From assembly GCA_947184155.2 (NCBI GenBank), contig CAMXCT020001380.1:509201-573200 (forward strand): DNA of 64,000 nucleotides, read 5' to 3'. This stretch comes from Cladocopium goreaui (lineage: Eukaryota > Sar > Dinophyceae > Suessiales > Symbiodiniaceae). The notes beneath the pieces were generated by a model. That model was not told the origin of the DNA. It was given only the letters and a program-made list of their open reading frames with translations, and ran no database searches. Shown here in pieces: positions 23,321 through 35,700 of this stretch. A program made the translations under genes and the position numbers. Position 1 is the first letter of the stretch, and every line of letters starts with the position of its first letter.

Positions 23321-24479
23321 TACATGCCCACATACACCAACATACTATAATATACCTTATTATACCATATTACCATATTATACATTGGGTATACATGGGT
23401 ATACCGTATACCATATTAGCACATTACTATCTAAGGAAACATCTTGTATAATATGGTAATATGGTATACCCAATGCTGTAAACCTCTAAGTTGGGGATGG
23501 TTGAACGCACGCCCAGTTGTAAATCATTGGCTTTGGTTTGCCTATGGGTTTGCTGGAAAATAGATGAAAATAGGGTAGCCCAAAACTTGATGGCTTATCC
23601 ATGTTTATCCATGTTTATCCTCTTTTTCCAATTCTTTTGATGGGAATAACCCTTGATATTGTCCCTATATCGATCGAATCCATCCAGGAATCCCCCAAAT
23701 ATCCCGCTGCTGGCTGCTTCAATATTCAGATCTCCATTTCTGGAACAAAATTGCTTCAGTCCAAAGTTGGGTTTAGTTTCAACCCCCAACTTACGTCATA
23801 CTGGCAATGAGTCAACCCCTGGCACCCGAGTTACTCTAAAATAGCTGGTTTAATGGATGTTTAATGGATGTTTAATGGATGTTTATTCACCCAAATGTAG
23901 GAATAATCGTTGTTTTTCTTTTGACCCATCCCCATATCTCAATCCTTCCTACAAATGTTGCTGGTCACCACCCTTGCCCCCAAAAAAACGTCGTGGCTCA
24001 CCAGAGCTCCATCATCAAAGAGCTCCGCCAATTGGATCGCCTCCGGATTTGGGCATCTGGTCACAATCAAGAGAAGTGGGGTTGAATCATCAAACATGTG
24101 TTTTTCTGATATTTTTGCCCTTAACATTTGGATACATTTGGGTAGATTATAGTTCACCAGAAGTTGTCTCAGAAATGCCGATTCGAATGAGGAATTACAC
24201 CAGCCAAAATGGAGATTTCTTGATGGGATTTAATGGGATAACAATAAAATTGGGAAATAACCCAAGTATCCCCAAGTGACAATTCCAATTGGGGGAAATG
24301 TTTTGAAACCATGGGAGTTTGGGATATCCTTATTTCAAACAACCCAAATGACCCCAAATGTCTTCCAGAAAAGTATGAGCCGTCTAAGAATTAGCCCTAT
24401 GAAAAACCAGGAAAACCCACAATTCTAACTTTTCCTCACATCATTCAACACTCAGCTGGGCTATACTTAGCATCGCGTC

Positions 24480-25095
24480 GCTGCCTCGGACAGCAACCAG
24501 GCCACATTTTCTCGGAGGGCCGTGTTCTCCCGAAGCACCGCCACACGCGATGCGCAGGACTTGCCGGAGTCCACCTTTGATCATGGCTGAGGGTCTAACC
24601 CTGCAGAGGCACTGCCAGACACTGCCAGGCCCAATCTTTTTTTTGTCTGCCAAAAAAATAGGATTGATAACGGTCAGTCTCAAGGCCTTTTTGGTGGTTT
24701 CAAACCCCGAAACAGGACTATATGGTCACTTGGGGCCCTGGTATGGAAACCAAATCATTGAAACCAACAACCAGGGTCGCAAGCTTTGGAGAGTCAAACC
24801 CACCTAAGGGTTTCATGAACAGCTCAGCAAGCGTCGCTTCTGGAAAACATTGCGCGATGTTCCCCTGGGTAAGGTTAGTAAGTGGGGACATAATCATAGC
24901 AATCAGCAATCTATACCGAATGATAGTTAGCATCTTCCCACGTCCCCAAGTTCTCTAGTTCTCTCCCCTTCTGCAACCGCCAAAAGCCTGCACCTTGCAG
25001 TCTTCGGCGAGCCTAAAAGGTCTGCAGCAGATCTTGCAGGACTCCCAATAGACTTCTTTGATGGCAGATCTGCTGCAGGAGTCTATACACGTTGG
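24480..25095 (-). CDS. Three unidentified exons
   Basis: About 25095-24985: SAIKEVYWESCKICCRPFRL and AEDCKVQAFGGC, cysteine-rich. About 24870-24805: NIAQCFPEATLAELFMKPL, between a CTTACCCAG acceptor and a TTAG|GTGGGT donor. About 24575-24485: ASRVAVLRENTALRENVAWL, likely coiled coil, ending GAG|GCAGCG (GC donor). All minus strand; no family recognised. Confidence 0.45.
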
Positions 25096-25117
25096 TACAT
25101 AACAGTCATGTGATGCT

Positions 25118-25304
25118 ATAATGGCTATAATTCTACACGTATGCATATATAATTAAACATCATGTAATATATACTTATGTATGTAATTTAATTACATACA
25201 TAAGTATATATTATATGATGTTTATAATATACAGCATATATATATACATATATACACTTATGTATACTTATGTATGTAATTATATGCATACGTCTATAAT
25301 TATA
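25118..25304. repeat. Nested palindrome with cruciform potential
   Basis: The centre is an inverted repeat with almost no loop: arms 25155-25188 and 25190-25223 match at about 33 of 34 positions (left arm begins aaacatcatgtaatatatac). An outer, looser inverted repeat (tataattctacacgtatgca against tgcatacgtctataattata) extends it to 25118-25304. AT-rich; MITE-like rather than a known element. Confidence 0.8.
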
Positions 25305-25369
25305 GCAATACGGGAGACAACAAATAGACCCTAGATTGCGAATGATTGTACTGAGCTTCCAGCATTGTG

Positions 25370-25800
25370 ACATCTTCCAATCTCTGCCTCCTGACGATGC
25401 TGCAGCCAATTCTTCACAAGGGAATGGTTGGTTTAATGTCAACACCGGATGAAAGTTAACCCTAGTTAATTACTTGAAAATCTGGTGGACCTCCCTCCCC
25501 CAAAAAAAGTCATAACCTGCTACTAAAATGGTACCCCCGTTAAACAGCCCAAGGGTGAACAAACAGCCTCCAGATCCTAACAAATACTACCTTTACTAAT
25601 GTGGGTAAAGCAATAATAAACCCTCCCCGATTTTACCACTTTTATGGGAAAAACCATCAATCCATATGCATTATTATTGGTTTACTAACATTGCTGATGA
25701 TCCTTCATACCAGGCTTGACAACCGATTCACCTCACCCCCACTGCTGCTGTCTGAGTTCTTCACATCTTCCCCACGGCTGTTGCGAGGTGCCTGGCCTCA
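25370..25800 (-). CDS. Unidentified short exon candidates
   Basis: About 25745-25792: TSQQPWGRCEELRQQQW between CCAG and GTGAGG. About 25375-25420: NWLQHRQEAEIGRCHNAGSS in one frame. Weak, as more than one frame is open. Confidence 0.25.
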
Positions 25801-26383
25801 TGAAAAGGGAAAGCCGGGCCGGCCCCCATTTTGGGCCTTGGAAAAGATCCATGGTTGGAAAATCATCGATGTGTAAAAACTAGATGATGAAGTTAAACAA
25901 TGTTAAACAATGTTAAACATCTATGTTGGGGATAATCACCGCATGTTAATCTTATATCATCTCCAGATGTGGGAAATCATCCATGTTTTTTAGAAACATC
26001 ATCTCCCCTTCAGGAACTTGATCTTGAAAATCAACGAACATCCAGTTTTGATCAAAATTAAGGACGCTTGGCGCCCCATATTGATGGTGTGGTGTGTGGT
26101 GCGTGCATGTTGAGATGACCAAACCGTGTCCCCGTTTTGGGTCAAACATGTGACCTCTTTCAAACCCCAATTCAGATCATTCAGAACTTCTTCATAGTTC
26201 CTTCTCCAGAATGCTTAGCATCTTTCTGCGGCTTTTTCAAAAGCGCTGCATTGAATTCCGCACTGTCTTTTGCGAATTGTGCATTTTTTTGGTTTCACTC
26301 TACAAGTTACAAGCTCTGGGGAAACCTTAGGACTCCACCAAGAGGCATGGTTCACTGCCGGCAGATCAGGGTTCCTCAGGTAC

Positions 26384-26506
26384 CTTGGGTTTGTCCCTGG
26401 GCACCTTGGTATCGCCGTCCATGTTCGCACTCATCACCATCCTTGAGACATCCATCAGTTCCTTGCCGTGAATCCGACCATGATCCTTCGCATTGGCCTT
26501 GGTCAT
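26384..26506 (-). CDS. Probable first exon of an unidentified gene
   Basis: ATG at 26506 follows an in-frame stop. The exon reads MTKANAKDHGRIHGKELMDV and SRMVMSANMDGDTKVPRDKP and ends AAG|GTACCT after 41 codons. It lies 356 bp downstream of the stop of the preceding minus gene, as expected within a tandem cluster. A further exon may lie at about 26280-26175 (AKDSAEFNAALLKKPQKDAK). The product is unknown. Confidence 0.5.
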
Positions 26507-26861
26507 CCTCGGTGCTCAAACAACGGGTACGGCTATCGTTCCACAGGGATCCGGTGGTATGGAACGAGTGAGTTATGTTTAAGATGCTTGATCTGGACCT
26601 GAGAAGGTCTACTAAAGTGGCCTGGTAGAAGTACAGCATGTCATTCTTAGGTATGGATCGTGGGTATGGATCAGGGCTATTGATAGCATGTGGGTCCAGG
26701 GTATGGATCCAGGCCTTACATTGCGAGCCGCGGCCATATTGTGACACCAGGCAGCCACGTATCTGTTGAAGTTTATGGCTTGAAAGACCCGCAAGAATCA
26801 CGTCTTCTCCAAAAAAGTCAGAGAAATAGATTGATACATTATGATTATGATACATTCAAGT

Positions 26862-28186
26862 CTAGCCAGGCATCTTCTCCTTGAGCAAAGCAGCAATATC
26901 ATCCTCCTCCATATCCAACACAGATCTTAAAGCTATGGCCATCTCGTGCTCGTACTTCCTTCGATTTGCTGATCTCCAAGGGTCAATTCTAACTTTAGAA
27001 AAATAATTGTCCCCCCTTTCTGGTGGATTAACCAATGGGGAAAATGAGAAAACTCTGAAAGAACATCAGCAAATCCAGGTTTCTCGGGATGTGCACTAAA
27101 CATGACCAAGGTCAACATGGCAGTACTCCTTCCAGGCACCTTGTCACATCCAGCCACGGCAGCATTGGCCAAGAAGCGCAAATTGCAAATGCCGATGCCG
27201 GTCTCACTGACTGCATTGATCAAGGCGTCTAAGTCGAAATCAGGGGCCGAGTCTTTCAAAGAAGCCTGGCATCATGTAGATTAAGAATTTGTGTGGCGGA
27301 TAACTGGATCACCCAAACATGAACAAACAGACTCCTTGGATCTTTTTGGATCTATTTAACATATCATGAGGTCAGAATTCCTCCTCAACTCTTGGGATAT
27401 AAAATTTGGTCCCAATGCCACTCTGGACCAACCCCCAACCTCACAAACATCGAACAAGGCATCCACTTCATCACCTGTGAGGCGGCAATCCTTTACGCCA
27501 GCCAGGTCAGCATTCATGAAGGCTTCCAACATCATCTGCAGGAGTTCAGCACAGCTGACGGTATGAAGCTCTTGCAAGGTGTCCTCGAACTGCTGCAAGT
27601 TCTCCCCCATCTTCTGCTGAACTGCTTCCAACTTCTGCCTAACACCACTCAATTCATCCAATTGAGACGCCAGCATCTCATTTTTGGTCCGAAAGATCTC
27701 ATTTTGCTTCGCCATAGCTGAGACCTCCTGTTCCAAGCCTTCATGCGCATAGGCGGCCCCTGCTGAGACAACGGCTCCAAAGCACAGCAGCAGGGCGGCG
27801 AAAGTGGCAAAGCCATCGGGTTGGCCGCCAATGATGGGCACCCCATTGAAGGGCTGCCCTGTGGCCGCCATGATACCCAAAAACACCGCCAGCACCGACA
27901 TCAGCAGGAAGGCATAGGTCACCAACCGGAAGAAGCCAAAGGGACCCAACCAGCCACCAGGAGGACTTGGAAGGCCACATAGTTCAACGACTTTGAAGCT
28001 GAAGGCTGCCAAACCTGCCATGGAACAATCCATCTTAGGCATTTCCTTGGCAGCTGTGCTTGGTGCAGCTGCTGCAGCTGGCGCAGCTGCCACCAGTGGT
28101 GCATCTGTCCTGTCTGTTGCAGGCGCAGGTTCCACTGGGGCAAGGGGTGCAGGTGGGGAGCGAGTGGTGTCCCTCATGGGCTTCAT
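26862..28186 (-). CDS. Membrane/coiled-coil protein, 330 residues, three exons
   Basis: Exons 28186-27440, 27265-27127 and 26968-26862 join in phase (donors GAG|GTTGGG and GGA|GTACTG; acceptors GCCAG and ATCAG) and end in KEKMPG plus TAG. Residues 1-55 are Pro/Ala-rich (RSPPAPLAPVEPAPA). Residues 88-113 (LVTYAFLLMSVLAVFLGIMA) and 126-147 (FATFAALLLCFGAVVSAGA) are two membrane segments. Residues 150-215 (QNEIFRTKNEMLASQLDEL) are a likely coiled coil. The C-terminal half (LTGDEVDALFDVCE, DFDLDALINAVSETGIG) has a spacing like degenerate EF hands but no clear calcium ligands. The frame is open upstream of this ATG (CRRFTPKIHAVCDA), so an earlier exon is possible. Function unknown. Confidence 0.8.
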
Positions 28187-28671
28187 GGCATCACAAACTG
28201 CGTGAATCTTTGGTGTAAAGCGTCGGCAAGAAACGGGTTCTGAAATCAGGATTTAATCTGAGTGGTTCATGCCCTTTTGTTCCAGTTGGCCATGCTTTGC
28301 CATGAAATGGTTTAAGGAGGTCTGTTTCATGTGTGACAAACTTTTTTCAGGCTCTTCCGATGAAAAAAAATACCATGACAGTGCTGGAAAATGAAACGCA
28401 TTCCTCATCATGCCTTGAACAGGAGCCTTGAGCCAGGATGGGCAGGTTGACAGGTTTGACCATGTGCTCGTATCTGGATGTACGTATATATACATATATA
28501 TATATCAATTATATATATATATATAATATATACATACAGTACACGGAGGTTCAAAAAATGGGGGTACCCCCAAATCATCCATTTGAAATGGATTATCCAT
28601 TGTAAACCATCCAGCTATTGGGGCAACCCCATGGAAAGCCCCATATCCGTGGGGTCGGTCGAGGTCACCCC

Positions 28672-28756
28672 AGGACTGTCCGCAACTGCCTCAGCAGCCA
28701 GGTCTGCTGCAAGTTCGTGGCTTGCCAAGTCCATGGCGACGGCTATCAGCAGCTAT
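28672..28756 (-). CDS. Short exon, possible gene start
   Basis: The minus frame LLIAVAMDLASHELAADLA then AEAVADSPG ends at GGG|GTGACC. The ATG at 28734 could be a start, or the exon could begin at a TAG acceptor near 28756. It may be the first exon of the 330-residue membrane protein gene, but the phases tried do not join cleanly. Confidence 0.4.
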
Positions 28757-29537
28757 CACGTGATTTTTTAGTATGGAATATGCTGCAATATGATCAATAT
28801 GTCACTAATGGGGGGTTCAATAGTGATAACTATTGCTAGGAATGGGGGGTTGAGTCATCGGGGATCCCCCAGTCGTCACCATGGGACAATTCCAAGGGGG
28901 ATCATATTTTGCTGAAAAAACTACGGTTGGGATATTGCACCCAATTCAACTTACTTGGGATCAAGACCGCAGGAGCTACAGGAAAAATAGCCCGGCAAAG
29001 ATCATTGGTAAGTCAAAAGAGTCCGATGAAGCAAGTGACCAAGGAGAAAGCTGAATCAACCTATCACTGAAGATCTGGTGCGGCTCATCATCTAGTGCTT
29101 CCTCATCTTATTCCTGACTGACGCTTCTTTCCGGTCACATTCCATACAGAACGGAGACAACATGTTTGTCTCTTGTCAAATGTTGTAGATGAATGTGCCT
29201 GGGGCTCCTGATGAATGTGTATTGCGATCCTTGCTTAGGATATACGTGAGAAGTCAAGACGAATGTGTCAAATGCTTCTGTGCCAAAGCTGCGACCACCG
29301 GACCGACATCACGACGACCACCATTCGCTTTTTGGCAAACAGGGATCATGGATTATGATGATCCCCAACTATAATCCCCCCAAAAAATTCAACGTCACGC
29401 CCAAAAAAAAACGATTGTTTCCTAGAAGATAAAACGCCTATTTAATGCCTATTTGGGACCATAGAACAGGAATGTTGATGTTTTTAATTACGGGATTCGC
29501 AGCAGGACATCAGCAGAAAAAACGGCTGCCGACAAAC

Positions 29538-29574
29538 TTCAAGGCACCTGGACCTCGAAGTAATAGCGACCGGC
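29538..29574 (-). CDS. Tiny exon with SPRY-like strand motif
   Basis: Between AAAAG and CAG|GTGCCT the minus strand reads AGRYYFEVQ, which matches the conserved K/R-G-x-Y-Y-F-E-V strand near the start of SPRY domains. At about nine codons this is only suggestive. Confidence 0.3.
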
Positions 29575-30239
29575 CTTTTACTTTAAAGCGTAAAAGGACA
29601 GACACCGGTGGATCCGTTGGGTGACAATGGTGACATTGAAATTCCATAAAGATGTTTATGTATTATAAGGATGTTAGAAGGCACCACGGCACCACAGAAT
29701 TTCTGGATATAAAATCCGGAGTAAATGTATAGCTGTCTGGATCGGTAAACTGTGGAGTTTTCAAAGGTGTTCCCATTTTGGTCATGTGGTTTTGAAATTT
29801 CCATATTCTATCTTCTCCAGGATGACTGAGTCGAGGTAGTGCATGACCATTTCAAGTTCCAAAATGTCATGATGAGTTATGCTCGTCAGATCTCGTCAGT
29901 GTTGCAAGATGTAACAATTTTATAGGCGGGGTTTATTGGTTCAGGCGTAACAAGATTTGGGATTGGGCTACCCCAAAATCCCATGATCATTACAGAATAA
30001 AAACTAGGTCAAAAAGAGAACGTGGCCTCCACATTTCTGGGCAACACTAGTCCAGCCTGGCACTTCAGAGATTCTTACCTTATAAAATATGGTGTTGGAT
30101 CAAAACACAAGTTCTATTCCTACCTTGACAGTTGCAATTCAGTAGCCATTTATCACTATTTGGGGGAACCACCACAATTAATCAACCAGGGTTTATAAAT
30201 CCGGGGTTGACATTACGACAGTGACCATAGTGGGCTTGA

Positions 30240-30855
30240 AACTGCTGCTCTCCGCACCGTTGAACGGTGCCTTTGCTCCCGTATTGGCCCGAATTGCTGA
30301 GCGCAAATGCCTCGAAAAGGCGGGCCAAACCGGGTGCACATCTGGGAGTTACCCCTCAAAATCCACCAAAATGGCTGGAACATGCTAGAAAGCATTTTCT
30401 ACAGCAAAGATCCTGTCAACAATCGCAGGAATAAAAGACACACAGAAATGGACGTTGGAGCGGCCAAAAATGGGGATCCAATAAACACGGTGGAATCAAC
30501 CAGTTGAAAAAGTGCGGATCTATGGGAATCGACAATGGTTTAGACGTGGAATTCTGCATCCTGCCTGAAAAGGCCTTGAGACAGCGAGGACACCCGCCTC
30601 CAAGATAAATTCACGGATTTCGCTTGGGTTGCTGATGGTTGCTGGGTTTGTCTGAACATGTTAGTTAGGAAAACATAGGGAAACATAGGAAAACCATGTT
30701 CTCATCATCATGTTCCCTCTTGAAATTGCAATTTGATGCGACCCCATTTTCAGGACACACCCATATGACTTCACATGGCAGTGGCAGAGCGAGACTCGAG
30801 ACTCTCTTTTCAGGTGGCTCCACCGCGTCAATCATTGATTGAATTTCCTCCTGCA
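30240..30855 (-). CDS. Unidentified exons
   Basis: About 30855-30735, after TTTCCTCCTGCAG-type acceptor: EEIQSMIDAVEPPEKRVSSL and ALPLPCEVIWVCPEN. About 30340-30240: LFEAFALSNSGQYGSKGTVQ (a plus frame, GAFAPVLARIAERKCLEKAG, is also open). Not assigned. Confidence 0.35.
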
Positions 30856-31374
30856 GAAACATAGGTGTAAATGAAACTGGTACTCCCCTGGAACTGAGCG
30901 ATGAAAACTCGAGAAACTGAGCTCTTTGATGGGAAATCCAGTATTGAAAATGTATCAAACATGGACCGTACACCTTGATCTTCTTTGCATATCTATCTAC
31001 TCGCTTCACGCTTAAATCAAAATATTGTGGCTGCCGATGCCAGCACGATCGAGATCGCTATCATGCAGGCAGAACAACATTCAAGATCCTTGTTTGGGAT
31101 GATTTGGGGAACTGGAGTGAGCGAAAGCAAAAGGATGAACTTGCTAGGATGAACTTGCTAAGTGTCTATCTATCCATCTATCATGTTTCTTGTTTTTCTG
31201 TTTATGTATCAAATACGCAATTGTTAATGAACTGTGCACTACTGAGTCTCCATCCATATTTTACACTTACTAATTTGTGGTCATCAAACATGGCAATGGA
31301 AAATCCACCATCTACAAATGTTTTTAGATTATATACCTTTCAAAGATTGGACTTTCCATAGCTATGCTAAATTA

Positions 31375-32200
31375 CCAGAGGGTATATATAGATATGTATT
31401 CATATATATATTATTATATTAAATATATAGTATGGCATAAAATATTATATTATAAATTATGTTATATTAGGTTATATCATGTTATATTATATTATATCAC
31501 ATAGTATTATTTTATGTTATATCATGTTATATTATAGTATATCAGGCTATATTATACTATATATCAAATTGTATTATATATTTTATTATATTATATTACA
31601 TTATGTTAAATAATGTTATATCATGTCATCATGTTATATTATATCATATTATCTATTATATATCATATCATGTTATATCATGTTATATCATGTTATATCA
31701 TGTTATATCATGTTATATCATATTATATCATATTATATCATATTAAATCATATTAAATCATATTATATCATATTATATCATATTATATCATATTATATAT
31801 TATATATTATAGATTAAATATTATATATTATATATTATACATTATATATTATATATTATATTATATCAGATTATATAAACTTATCATCTCATATTATATC
31901 ATGGTATATCATGCTATATTATATTATATTATGTTATATTATGTTTTGTTATATCATGTTATATTATAATGTTATGTTATATCATGTTTTATTATATTAT
32001 ATTATATTCTAATATATTATATTATATTAAATCATATTAAATCATAATATATATTATAGTTTACTATAATATACCAACAAATCTTATATCATATCATATT
32101 ATACCATATCATATCAAAGCATAGTATGTCATATCATGTTAAATTCTATTATATTATATTATATTATACTATAACATGTATATATATTATATATATTCTA
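31375..32200. repeat. AT-rich low-complexity island
   Basis: About 800 bp of degenerate ATCATGTTAT / ATATTATATC decamer-like repeats with almost no G or C. Open frames (ISYYIILNHIKSYY type) are artefacts. The left edge carries half of a family 1 MITE (31340-31384). Confidence 0.9.
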
Positions 32201-32219
32201 TGGGCCCGTTCCTTAACTT

Positions 32220-32650
32220 TGTCCCCACTTGGTGCTCCTGCGACAGTGGTCGCACACTGCCAGGCTCACTCCTTGGCGAAACATCGGCGGATCACTGCGA
32301 CCAACAGCCCTGTGCCTTGCGCCTTGCTGTGTTGCATACTCGATCTTAACACTAGATGTCTATATATATACATGTTTTTAGGTATATATTATATACTGTA
32401 TATATATATACATAATACTATATGTTTATTATATATATATGTGTATCACGTGACATATGTATATGATATACTGTCATATACATACCATTACATTCGTATA
32501 TTATACACATATTCATATAAATTATTAGAAGTACATGTGGATTCATGTTTCGTATCTAAAGACATGATGACTGAATTTGCTCTTGCACCAACTCAGCGCC
32601 AAACATCTCTTTGAGGCTCAGCGGGCCCCAGCGCATGCAGCAGATTTCTC
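32220..32650 (-). CDS. Two unidentified exons
   Basis: About 32650-32568: MRWGPLSLKEMFGAELVQEQ. About 32345-32215: VKIEYATQQGARHRAVGRSD and FRQGVSLAVCDHCRRSTKWG. Strong coding character on the minus strand; family unknown. An (AT)n tract lies between. Confidence 0.45.
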
Positions 32651-32867
32651 GGGGCTGAAGTTCGACCTTTGAAGCACCAGTAACTCTCACGACTTCAAGA
32701 TTCAGCTGGATGGTTTAAGATATAGGACGGAAAAAAAAACCATTGAAATGGATGATTCGCAAGAACATGATGGTTTCCAGAAATTGGGAGGGATCCCTAA
32801 GAGAATCAACTTCCACAGCTTTTTCCATCAAAAACCATCCCTTTAAAGGGGTACCACCATTTATGAA

Positions 32868-35000
32868 CCCCCATATATATGGTCCCGTCCTCCGACTCTC
32901 CACCCACCCCCCCAATGGGTTGGGTCCCCAGGTAGCACCCCCCCTTCCCTTCTATTTGCAAGCTATTGGCAGCATTTCTGAGGTCCAGCTTCGTATTTGC
33001 TAGGTCTTTGCAGCATTTCTGACTACCAGCCTCGCATTTACTAGGTACATGCTACCTTTTAGGCGACCTACGTAGCACACATACTCCCTCAAAGTACCTA
33101 CGTGCTACCTATAGACATATTTATATATATATACACATGTGCTATGTATCTACTTCCTATTTACTACCTGTGTACTCTGACAACACTACATGTGTTTAAC
33201 ATATACCGTACCTACCATACATTCCAATGATGCCATGCATACCATACCTATCATACCTATCATACCACACATATGAAAAATATTCACCCCGCTTCGCGTG
33301 GGGTGGCCGCCCACACCGCAGGTTTATTTCCGTCCGTGAGAGGGGCTAAGGGTGGTTTTCCCCCGTGGGGGCTCCCCAAGCTAAGAATTTTCACTTTCCC
33401 CCCCCCGTGGAGGCTCCCCAAGCTAGGGAATTTTCACTTTTCCCCCCCGTGGGGGCTCCCCAAGCTAGGGAATTTTCACTTTTCCCCCCCGTGGGCCCGT
33501 GGGGGCTTCCCAAGCTAGGGAATTTTCACTTTTCCCCGCCGTGACAGCTTCCCAAGCTATGGAATTTCCACTTTTCCCTCCCTTGGAGGCTCTCCAAGCT
33601 GCGGAATTTCAAATAGCTAGACAACAACGCCTAGATAGTCCCCCAAATCCCGTGTTCTTTGAATGTGTTTCCATGTTTTTGCAATGGTTTCCTTCAAAGC
33701 ACGGTACTTTACACTTTTGTCGCCATAAAACCGGTCGAAAACATCATGTTCGACAATGCTTCCAATTCCCTTATCTCCCCAACCGTTGAAAATACCGCTA
33801 TTTACAGTGTTTTCTTCAATTTTTCCATGTGCCAATGCCGGTAGCCAACTCCAACATATATATAAGAAATCCTTCCAAAACATTGTTTTTGACAGTGTTT
33901 TTCCAATGTTTCCAGTCAAACAGACGGTAATTTACACGTTTTTTGCCATAAAGGCAGTAAATCCTTCCAAAACATTGCTTTTGACAGTGTTTTTGTAATG
34001 TTTCCAGTCAAGCATACGGTAATTTACACGTTTTTTGCTATAACGTCAGTCCAAAACACTTGTTTTTGCAGTGTTTTCAATGCTCTGGCATCCAAAAACC
34101 CTGCAAAATCTTGCTATGTACAATGTTTTTTTCATTTTTGGCCGTTTTTCCATTGCCGGAAAGCTACCAAAATGACCCAAAATTCCATTTCAATACCCTC
34201 TTGCGCTCAGACACCCAAAAATCCTCGAAAAATGTCGAAAACACCACCGTATTCTGGTCTCGGTGCGAAACCGTTTTTGGGCCCCCCCCAGCTAAAGCTG
34301 ATATAGCGACTGCTATATTAACAAATGTCATTGAGCATTTAGTGTTGCTGTTTTGCCCCCCAATAAGCACGCCTTCACCGCCAAAGCGGTGTGGGCGGAA
34401 TTACCAGGCCTTCCATACATACAATACCAAACATCCATGCCATACATACCATACCTACCTTACATAGGAAACATTCCATACCCATCATAGCAACCATACA
34501 TAGCATACCTATCATACCTATCATACCTATCATACATACCATACATTTGAAACATAATTACCACGCCTACCATACATACAATACCAAACATACATGCCAT
34601 ACATACCATACCTACCTTACATAGGAATCATTCCATACCCATCATAGCAACCATACATACCATACAGGCCATACATACTGTCATATCAAGCATGCCATAC
34701 CCAACACACTTACATACCATACCTACCATCCATACAATACCAACCAATCATGCCATACATACCATAACTTGCATACATACCAAACATACCAGACCGACCA
34801 TACACATCATACATACCCAACATACCATACCACACCCCCACCACACCACAGGGGGGCACCACACCACAGGGGGGGGAGGGGGAAGATCTCATATGGGGGC
34901 AGTATATGGGACCCATCCCATGGGGTGGGGGAGGGGGGGGTGGCAGGGCCTGCTGCATATATACTGCTTGGTGGTTTGGATTATCATCCCAAAATGTATG
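32868..35000 (-). repeat. Dispersed CATACC-rich repeat, copy 2 (inverted)
   Basis: The reverse complement of the repeat at 9430-10300: ccccccaatggg and caggtagcaccccc at the left, ctactaggtacatgctacc-type sequence in the middle, then CATACATACC repeats (33200-33270 and 34410-34830) and ccaccacaccacagggggg at the right. It is interrupted by a separate element at about 33290-34400. Confidence 0.85.
33290..34400. mobile_element. 1.1-kb insertion with 13-bp terminal inverted repeats
   Basis: ccgcccacaccgc at 33307-33319 and its exact reverse complement at 34386-34398 bound a segment absent from repeat copy 1. Inside are about five copies of a 39-bp G/C-rich minisatellite (cttccccaagctagggaa-like, 33350-33600) and degenerate 90-100 bp repeats with gacagtgttttt and cggtaatttacacg (33640-34150). 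It encodes no transposase that I can see, so a non-autonomous DNA element is the best guess. Confidence 0.6.
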
Positions 35001-35039
35001 GTTGATAATTAAAAACATGTCGATCAATTAATCAAACAT

Positions 35040-35098
35040 GGCTAGCTGGGAAATCTCCTGCAGATGATTTTCCATTGCCATGTTTGATTACCAGAGGG
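35040..35098. mobile_element. Half copy of family 1 MITE
   Basis: gattttccattgccatgttt followed by gattaccagagggt. The left half is missing. Confidence 0.6.
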
Positions 35099-35296
35099 TT
35101 TGTCGTGATATGTCGTGATGATTTTAAAAAAAATGAAAGCATGAATTTCATGGCCACACCGTGGCAAACCCATCAAAATGCCTCTCTACACGCGAGATGT
35201 ATGCTCTGACAGGAGAAAAAATGAAGGAGTATCAACCAGAAACGCTGGGTATGCTGTGAAATTCATGTGAAAGATCTGGTATCCCATTTCTAGGAC

Positions 35297-35700
35297 TCTA
35301 CCCAAGGACCCGGCAAACGAAAGCGCATGACGGATGCTTTGCGCCGTCCCCCCGCAGACCACCATCAGCAGCATTGGCAGCAGCTCCTTTGGCCGCACGG
35401 GTGCCTTCCTGGCAACGCACCAAACAGATCAACTCAGATCTCAATCGCTTCACTCTGTGGTGCAAAAATTGGCGATCACTCCCAAAATATCCCAAAATGT
35501 TGTAATTATCAATGTATCAAATCATGTTTCCCCAAAATTGCTGGTTGATCATCGCAGCATATCCCAGTTCTACAGCTAATTTGTGCTCATGGGGGCACCC
35601 CAGCGCCTGACGGGGAGGGTGGGCCACCGCGCGATAGTAGAGTCCATCAGGGCGCCCAAATCATCCGGCAGAGGTGCTAATTCCTCTGGCACTTGGATCC
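35297..35700 (-). CDS. Two unidentified exons
   Basis: About 35700-35605: WIQVPEELAPLPDDLGALMD and STIARWPTLPV, possibly ending CAG|GCGCTG. About 35412-35297: PKELLPMLLMVVCGGTAQSI and RHALSFAGSLG, ending TTGG|GTAGAG. Good coding character; no family recognised. Confidence 0.45.

Noticed and set aside
27356-27439. C-terminal extension VGGWSRVALGPNFISQELRR of the 276-codon frame
   Set aside because: It reads through a GAG|GTTGGG donor; splicing to 27265 keeps the frame and gives two more coding exons with a proper stop.
31375-32200. Open frames in the AT island
   Set aside because: Low-complexity translations (I, Y, S, K only) with no splice context.
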